In this document: positions 15,759 to 20,064 of the stretch, piece by piece
Position numbering within the stretch: position 1 is the stretch's first letter
Layout of the letters: each line of letters begins with the position of its first letter
Assembly: GCA_021838585.1 (NCBI GenBank)
Contig: JAKCDE010000019.1
Location: forward strand, 1 to 20,064
Source of the DNA: Nitrospirota bacterium
GTDB lineage: Bacteria > Nitrospirota_A > Leptospirillia > Leptospirillales > Leptospirillaceae
Reading direction: 5' to 3'
DNA: 20,064 nucleotides
Notes under the pieces: generated by a model
Database searches by the model: none
Told to the model about the DNA's origin: nothing
The model's input: the letters and a program-made list of their open reading frames with translations, nothing else
Program-made: the position numbers and the translations under genes

Positions 15759-15767
15759 GGGGGGGGG
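15759..15767. repeat. Homopolymer tract G9 at the fic ribosome site
   Basis: Nine G bases run from the GAGG ribosome site to two bases before the ATG at 15769. A length change would alter the spacing and the frame of an upstream GTG start at 15748. Confidence 0.93.
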
Positions 15768-15768
15768 A

Positions 15769-17268
15769 ATGAAAGTCATCGGAGAAATCGTCATCCCAGA
15801 AGACGGAGCCGACCGGACGGCTGTCTCTCGTAAACTCAAAGCTGGCGGTCTTCTCAAATTGGCCCCGGGAATTTACACATCCACCGTGGACCATCCCATT
15901 GAGGCGGTTTCAAGACGAAATTGGATGAGCATAGTTAGCCATGTCTTTCCGAATCATGTCGTGACCTATCGCTCCGCTCTTTATGGTCCATTCGCTTCCG
16001 GCGGAAAGACCCTTTTCCTTTCCGGTCCCTCACCATCCGTCCGGAGTTTTCCGGGATTCAATGTTCAGGTGTCGAAAGGTCCTGGTCCGCTTGAAGGCGA
16101 TACGCCCTTTGGAACGTCTCTTTTTCTTGCCGGGAGATCGCGGGCGATTCTTGACAGCTTGAAGCCGAGTTCGACGGGGCGCGTTGGGGAACGAAAAGGG
16201 ATGACACGCGAGGAGGCATCAGAGGTCCTATCGAGGATTTATCAATCGGCTGGAATTGAGGAGGTAAACCGGATCCGGGATCTGGCCCGCGATATTTCCT
16301 CAAATCTGAAGGCAGTTTCTGAATTTTCCGTTCTCGACGACTTGTGCGGAGAACTTCTTGGAACAAGAACCCTGAAAAGTCCAACCAGGACAGGAATCCG
16401 ATCACGCTTTCAGGGAGATGCTGTCGATTCACGACGGATGGATCTTCTCGAAAAGCTTGTGTTCCACCTGAAAGCCAATCCCGTCAGAGGGCTCCCGGGA
16501 AGAACAACCGATCGGAGCGATAGATCCTTTGGGTTTGATCTGAGGATTCTTCCCTTTATAGACGCCTATTTTTCAAACTACATCGAAGGGACCCGCTTCG
16601 AATTACAAGAGGCGATTGGAGTGGTTGGAGGCACTACCCCACTTCACCGGCCGGAGGACAGCAAGGATATCGTCGGCTCCTATATTCTCATGTCCAACAG
16701 GACGGCTCTGGCGGAAATAGAAAAGATCTCCGATCCGCCCGCCTTTATCGAAATTATCCGGAAATGGCATAGGGGATTGATGTCCGGGCGGCCAGAAAAG
16801 AATCCCGGTGAACTCAAAACGATTCCGAATATGGCGGGAACTTACAAGTTTGTCGATCCTGACAAGGTTTCGGGAACCTTGTCCCAGGGATACGAACTGT
16901 CGAAATCTCTGAACACACCGATGGAGCGGGGAATGTTTCTGAAATTTCTCATCTCGGAGGTCCATCCGTTTTTGGATGGGAACGGACGTCTGTCAAGAAG
17001 CATTCTCAATGCAATTCTCATCTCAAATAATCTGGAGCGTGCTGTCATTCCTTCCGTCTTCAGGGTGGATTATCTGACTGCCATATCGGCTCTCTCGAAT
17101 AGCGGGAACGCGATTCCCTTAATAAAAGCCATTCAGAAAGCTCAACAGTGGGTTTATCATGCACCCGATTCCTCTCTTGAGAATCTTGCCTCTTATATGG
17201 AAAAGACACACGCACAGGAGGACCCTTACCAATCGTCACTTGTCGTTCCAGAGGAAGGACCAATTTAG
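15769..17268 (+). CDS. Fic-domain protein with AbiEi-like N-terminal domain
   Basis: A 499-residue protein. Residues about 1-140 resemble the winged-helix and following domain of AbiEi-type antitoxins (GLLKLAPGIYTS, then the HVVTYRSALYG segment). The C-terminal part is a Fic domain with the complete motif HPFLDGNGR (His399 catalytic), which transfers AMP or another nucleotide part to target proteins. SNYIEG (269-274) fits the inhibitory [S/T]xxxE[G/N] motif placed before the Fic motif, as in class II Fic proteins, so the enzyme is probably self-restrained. The ATG follows a GAGG-G9 ribosome site; an upstream GTG (15748) is possible. GC content is visibly lower than in the flanking genes, and remnants lie on both sides, which suggests transfer. 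Targets are unknown; a stress or phage-defence role is inference. Confidence 0.85.
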   Translation: MKVIGEIVIPEDGADRTAVSRKLKAGGLLKLAPGIYTSTVDHPIEAVSRRNWMSIVSHVFPNHVVTYRSALYGPFASGGKTLFLSGPSPSVRSFPGFNVQVSKGPGPLEGDTPFGTSLFLAGRSRAILDSLKPSSTGRVGERKGMTREEASEVLSRIYQSAGIEEVNRIRDLARDISSNLKAVSEFSVLDDLCGELLGTRTLKSPTRTGIRSRFQGDAVDSRRMDLLEKLVFHLKANPVRGLPGRTTDRSDRSFGFDLRILPFIDAYFSNYIEGTRFELQEAIGVVGGTTPLHRPEDSKDIVGSYILMSNRTALAEIEKISDPPAFIEIIRKWHRGLMSGRPEKNPGELKTIPNMAGTYKFVDPDKVSGTLSQGYELSKSLNTPMERGMFLKFLISEVHPFLDGNGRLSRSILNAILISNNLERAVIPSVFRVDYLTAISALSNSGNAIPLIKAIQKAQQWVYHAPDSSLENLASYMEKTHAQEDPYQSSLVVPEEGPI

Positions 17269-17374
17269 CATCTGCAACGTCTTTGTGCTGTGGTCTGTAA
17301 TCGACCATGACGGACGCTCCCGTTTTTGGATTGCGTCCCTTTCTCTGGGCGTGTGTCCGCACTCGTAGCCCAAC
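17263..17374 (-). pseudogene. HU/IHF-like C-terminal fragment
   Basis: On the minus strand, VRTHAQRKGRNPKTG followed by VMVDYRPQHKDVADA resembles the arm and C-terminal part of HU/IHF proteins, where GRNPKTG (or GRNPQTG) is the best-known motif. The N-terminal half is missing: upstream the frame continues into unrelated sequence that holds the CATAANGTGTC repeats, up to an ATG at 17467. The downstream end runs into the antisense of the fic tail. It is best read as a truncated gene cut at both ends. Confidence 0.5.
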
Positions 17375-17394
17375 TTTCGATTGGGGGAGCAAAC

Positions 17395-17523
17395 GATAAA
17401 TTGTCACCTTTTTGTACCATAACGTGTCACTTTTCTTGTCTTTTCCAAGGTAAAAATCGATTCCCAAGGATTTTCAGGAAGAATACCATGTCACTTTTCT
17501 AATTTTCAGAAGGATAACGTGTC
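17395..17523 (+). repeat. Left cluster of CATAANGTGTC repeats
   Basis: Four same-direction 11-mers: GATAAATTGTC (17395-17405), CATAACGTGTC (17418-17428), AATACCATGTC (17482-17492) and GATAACGTGTC (17513-17523). Three are followed by ACYTTTT. Such spaced copies resemble transposase-binding sites at the ends of IS21-, Tn402- or Tn7-like elements. Confidence 0.6.
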
Positions 17524-17615
17524 ATCTTCCAGAAGCCTTGAGTTCGATTCCTCATTCGACAACCGAACAAAATCCTCACACGCCTTGAAATTGAAGAATG
17601 GACCTAACCTTACTC

Positions 17616-17650
17616 AGTCACAACCTCCACCTCTGGTGGAGGTTGTGACT
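17616..17650. repeat. Perfect 16-bp hairpin
   Basis: AGTCACAACCTCCACC (17616-17631), loop TCT, and the exact complement (17635-17650). There is no U tract on either strand. It lies in the 510-base gene-free stretch after fic and could be a recombination or replication signal, or a structured RNA. Confidence 0.85.
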
Positions 17651-17776
17651 TGGAGCGGCCTTCGAGTCCAAAGAAGATAAGAATTTGGATTCTAAAAATG
17701 ATTTTTCCAACGAAATCTGCGCTATCGCTTCCCAAAAGAATCGCAAAAGATCTCAGCCCAATACAAGAAAGGAGTT

Positions 17777-17980
17777 TTGAAACAGGCCCAGAAAACCTTC
17801 GATCGGAAAGCGGCGGCGATTTTCGGAACCGTCCGGACAATCATCGCAAAGGGAGAGTACCCCAGCAAGATGAAAGTTTTTACTGAAGCTCCTGGCGTTT
17901 CGCCGGCCGATGGCCGGAATCCGAAGCTCGCTGAAATATGGAAGAGGAGTCTGGTAGAATCGGGATCAGATCATAAATGA
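17777..17980 (+). CDS. Small orphan protein, possibly DNA-binding
   Basis: A 67-codon ORF with AAAGGAG four bases before a TTG start. The frame is open a little further upstream, from a TGA near 17699, but without a good start. The product is basic and looks helical; the segment KGEYPSKMKVFTEAPGVSPA, followed by an Asn-Pro and LAEIWKRSL, could be a helix-turn-helix. I do not recognise the family. It may be the last part of a longer broken gene of the island, and it lies between the two repeat clusters. Confidence 0.4.
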   Translation: MKQAQKTFDRKAAAIFGTVRTIIAKGEYPSKMKVFTEAPGVSPADGRNPKLAEIWKRSLVESGSDHK

Positions 17981-18014
17981 TGGCGGGGGCGGATCGATTT
18001 TTTTGCCGGAATTT

Positions 18015-18060
18015 CGACACCCATAAAGTGTCGGAGGGCAAAAAACAACCATAATGTGTC
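18015..18060 (+). repeat. Right cluster of CATAANGTGTC repeats with a dyad
   Basis: CATAAAGTGTC (18022-18032) and CATAATGTGTC (18050-18060), in the same direction as the left cluster. The first also closes a perfect CGACAC...GTGTCG dyad (18015-18033). An inverted CCATTTTATGG follows at about 18068. They lie 65-100 bases from the tRNA 3' end. Confidence 0.58.
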
Positions 18061-18123
18061 GTGACCGCCATTTTATGGTTGTACCCACAGTACTCACAAA
18101 AAACATCGGGAGAATGAGGGATA

Positions 18124-18200
18124 TGGTCGGGGCGACAGGATTTGAACCTGCGACCCCCTGCTCCCAAAGCAGGTGCGCTACCAAGCTGCGCTACGCCCCG
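18124..18200 (-). tRNA. tRNA-Pro (anticodon TGG)
   Basis: Minus strand: acceptor stem CGGGGCG pairs with CGCCCCG, the anticodon stem-loop CTGCTTTGGGAGCAG has TGG, and the T-arm GGTTCAAATCC is canonical. The CCA end is encoded (18126-18124). The 3' end faces the fic region, which makes it a likely integration site. Confidence 0.96.
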
Positions 18201-18281
18201 ACGGCAAAAAGAAGGATTGAAAATGCGAGGCATTCAAAAATGTCCCGGAGTTGACGGGAAACCGCAACCACGGTGAAAAAC

Positions 18282-18310
18282 AGTATAGCGGTGGGAATGA
18301 AAAATTGAAA
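18282..18310 (-). promoter_or_regulatory. Probable tRNA-Pro promoter
   Basis: Minus strand TTTCAA (18310-18305), 17-base spacer, TATACT (18287-18282). Transcription would start near 18275, about 75 bases before the tRNA. Confidence 0.42.
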
Positions 18311-18363
18311 GCCTGCCGGTGATTTTCATGGGACAGAGCCTCCTTCGATTCAGGACAGAACAC

Positions 18364-19566
18364 ATGATGATGTTTCACCGATTGACCAAGATTTTGTCTG
18401 AAGAGCGCCTTCATGGTTTCTCTCCCGTGACCCTGCTCTCCCTCTTTGCTCTCTGTCTCTTCTTTTCCCCCTCTCGCGCCCAGGCCGACGAGATCCTCAA
18501 CACCGTCCACTCTCACTACAGGGAACAGATTCAACGGATCCGCGACTCTCTTGAACGCGACAAGGACGTAGCCGAACAAAAAGAAGCGCTGGCAGATGCC
18601 AGGAGAACAGTTCGATGGGTCTTTGAAGAGCCCGGGGCGGCCGCCCTTGAGTCCCGAATCATTAACCGGAAAGTGTCCAAAGAGTTTTTCGAGCTGGGAA
18701 TCCCCGTCATTATCCATCCGATCCCGACACGTCCCTTTCTCTTCCAACGATTTTCCGACCACTCCATCCGAATCACCAATTTTGAAAAAGGGACAATTCT
18801 GGTCAAAACCTCCATTCCCTATTTGCAGGATGGTGGGATGAAAAAGGCAAGAACCGAAGGAATCTTGCTGGCTGCGCTTCTTATGAGGGACCAGGTTCTC
18901 TATCTTCCCGTGCGGGAAAAAATCTTGCTCAAAAGGGATGTTCCTCCGGAAGCACTTCTTCCAAACGGCCCACTGGCCATGACGATTCTCAACAGGGCCA
19001 TCACACCCTCGGGTTTTAAGGTACAAACCCTGCCACTGGCGGCGGGGGGAGGCATTGTTCTTGTTCGCATGGAGATCCCCATCCCTCTTCATCTTGGGGG
19101 ACAAATCGCGACAAAAATCTCCAACCTCAGTTTTTCATCAAACCTTCCCAGTCAAAAAAGGCAATATCGACGGACTCTGCCCACCGGACTCATCCTTGAC
19201 GCCAGACACCTCAGGATCTCCCCCTTCCGGGACATCATCCTCGCGTCCGACGAGGGATACATTCTGATGAAGCCAGACGAAGGTCGAGATTCAGGGTCCC
19301 TTCCTCTCGGATGGGCCGCCTTCACCGACACACTCTCTCCCACGCTCCTTCGGGAAAGGGTTGGCCCCCATCCCTTGACGGTTCGAGCGGACGAACTGGT
19401 CCACCGCCAGGTTTTCCTTCTCCCCCAGGATGAAGCCCGCAAGGTGGCCTTTCTTTTTTCCGGGACCACATTGCTCAATACCGGCCACATCCTGATCCGC
19501 GTCGCTCCCGGAAAATCCCTGTCTCCCGACAGGATCTCCCACACCCTGCCCCAGAGAAAAAAGTGA
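18364..19566 (+). CDS. Exported protein of unknown function
   Basis: From the ATG at 18364 the product is 400 residues, with a signal peptide (hydrophobic 21-36) probably cut after AQA at 41. I chose this ATG because AGGACA lies before it; an ATG at 18328 or a GTG at 18319 would add only an N-terminal extension. An alpha-helical, charged stretch follows, then beta-rich parts. Near residues 274-283, TGLILDARHL resembles the 'TGLIVDARGL' pattern seen in FlgT/LPP20-type envelope proteins; this is a weak similarity and the function stays unknown. The stop overlaps the next gene as GTGA, so both act in one operon. Confidence 0.7.
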   Translation: MMMFHRLTKILSEERLHGFSPVTLLSLFALCLFFSPSRAQADEILNTVHSHYREQIQRIRDSLERDKDVAEQKEALADARRTVRWVFEEPGAAALESRIINRKVSKEFFELGIPVIIHPIPTRPFLFQRFSDHSIRITNFEKGTILVKTSIPYLQDGGMKKARTEGILLAALLMRDQVLYLPVREKILLKRDVPPEALLPNGPLAMTILNRAITPSGFKVQTLPLAAGGGIVLVRMEIPIPLHLGGQIATKISNLSFSSNLPSQKRQYRRTLPTGLILDARHLRISPFRDIILASDEGYILMKPDEGRDSGSLPLGWAAFTDTLSPTLLRERVGPHPLTVRADELVHRQVFLLPQDEARKVAFLFSGTTLLNTGHILIRVAPGKSLSPDRISHTLPQRKK

Positions 19567-20064
19567 GGAAGAGCAAAGAAATGATTCTCCTCCTGCTTTT
19601 TCTCCTCCTTCTCGGAGGGTGTGCCTCTCCGGAAGTGGTTCTTCAGGATGTGATCAAGCCTCCCATCATGTTGGGGCCCATCCACCGGATCGGAGTTGTT
19701 GTCTGGCCAACGAGCAATCCTGAACAAAAGCTTTTCCAGAGCACGCTTCTCAGAAACCTCGCCGAGGTTCCCAAGCTTCACCCCGTCGCCATCCCGGTCT
19801 CACGGGATCTTGGCAAGCTTCCTCTTGAAGTCCCTGTCATGGCACATCTTTCGGGAGCCAACGACATACTGGTGGTTCATATCTTGTCCCATCGCATTCA
19901 TGACCGGAGGGTCATTTCCGGAGAGTGCGAGGCTCCCCCCTGCCAGTCGATGAACATGCCCATGACCGTGAGAACAAATTCCATGCGACTCCACATCACC
20001 TTTCTCCGGGCCTTTCCCTTCCGCATTGAACTTGACCGCACCGTTACCGTCCAAAACACCGACA
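19563..20064 (+). CDS. Lipoprotein of unknown function (partial)
   Basis: The frame is open from GTG at 19563 to the window end (167 codons). The N-terminus is basic, then Leu-rich with the lipobox LGGC. The mature part contains RIGVVVWPTSNPEQ, then GANDILVVHILSHR, a layout that recalls the nucleotide-binding-like fold of CsgG, LpoB and related envelope lipoproteins; this is an inference. Two Cys lie in CEAPPCQ. The GTG overlaps the stop of the previous gene. An ATG at 19581 is a possible start but would lose the basic residues of the signal. The C-terminus is outside the window. Confidence 0.7.
   Translation, partial: MRKSKEMILLLLFLLLLGGCASPEVVLQDVIKPPIMLGPIHRIGVVVWPTSNPEQKLFQSTLLRNLAEVPKLHPVAIPVSRDLGKLPLEVPVMAHLSGANDILVVHILSHRIHDRRVISGECEAPPCQSMNMPMTVRTNSMRLHITFLRAFPFRIELDRTVTVQNTD

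Noticed and set aside
17269..18120. CRISPR array
   Set aside because: The repeats are 11 bases, degenerate and irregularly spaced, unlike CRISPR repeats and spacers.
17880..18233. Minus-strand frame of 117 codons
   Set aside because: It runs through the tRNA-Pro gene and its flanks.

Overview
The window looks like a chromosomal piece of a GC-rich Gram-negative bacterium. It encodes an outer-membrane protein, two lipoproteins, periplasmic proteins and a Fur-type operator. The mix of genes is compatible with an acidophilic iron oxidiser such as Leptospirillum (Nitrospirota), but that is a guess, since no rRNA or taxon-specific marker is present. All coordinates come from reading the sequence; no database search was made.

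Left part, minus strand (1-7043): two tightly packed blocks. The upstream block is thiG-thiE-(M23 metallopeptidase)-thiD, with overlapping stops and starts, and makes part of the thiamine pathway. After a 114-base gap with its own promoter comes queD-oppD-oppF-pheS. The PheS is of the archaeal/eukaryotic type and runs off the left edge.

Middle, plus strand (7190-9673): a strong promoter reads into a clear cobalamin riboswitch that has no recognisable gene directly behind it. About 330 bases further on lie a promoter overlapped by a good Fur box, a second promoter with TATGATA/TATCATA operator-like repeats, an outer-membrane protein gene with a C9 tract in its first codons, and a TPR lipoprotein.

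Central plus-strand metabolism and signalling (9715-15182): acetyl-CoA synthetase (acs) and a glyoxalase-type VOC protein, then an OmpR-family regulator and histidine kinase pair, a short ORF interrupted or ended by an amber codon, and a Spy/CpxP/ZraP-like periplasmic protein rich in His and Met. The last genes look like an envelope or metal stress module.

Accessory region (about 15.2-18.12 kb): lower GC, many remnants. It holds an apparent DUF1640-like fragment, an intact Fic-domain protein fused to an AbiEi-like N-terminal domain, an antisense HU-like fragment touching the end of fic, six degenerate CATAANGTGTC repeats in two clusters, a perfect 16-bp hairpin, and a small orphan ORF. It ends at the 3' side of a tRNA-Pro(TGG) gene, a common integration site, so I read it as a decayed island.

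Right end (18364-20064): two translationally coupled exported proteins, the second a lipoprotein cut by the window edge. The most interesting items are the AbiEi-Fic fusion with its G9 tract, the orphan cobalamin riboswitch next to a Fur-type outer-membrane promoter, and the repeat/hairpin region beside the tRNA.
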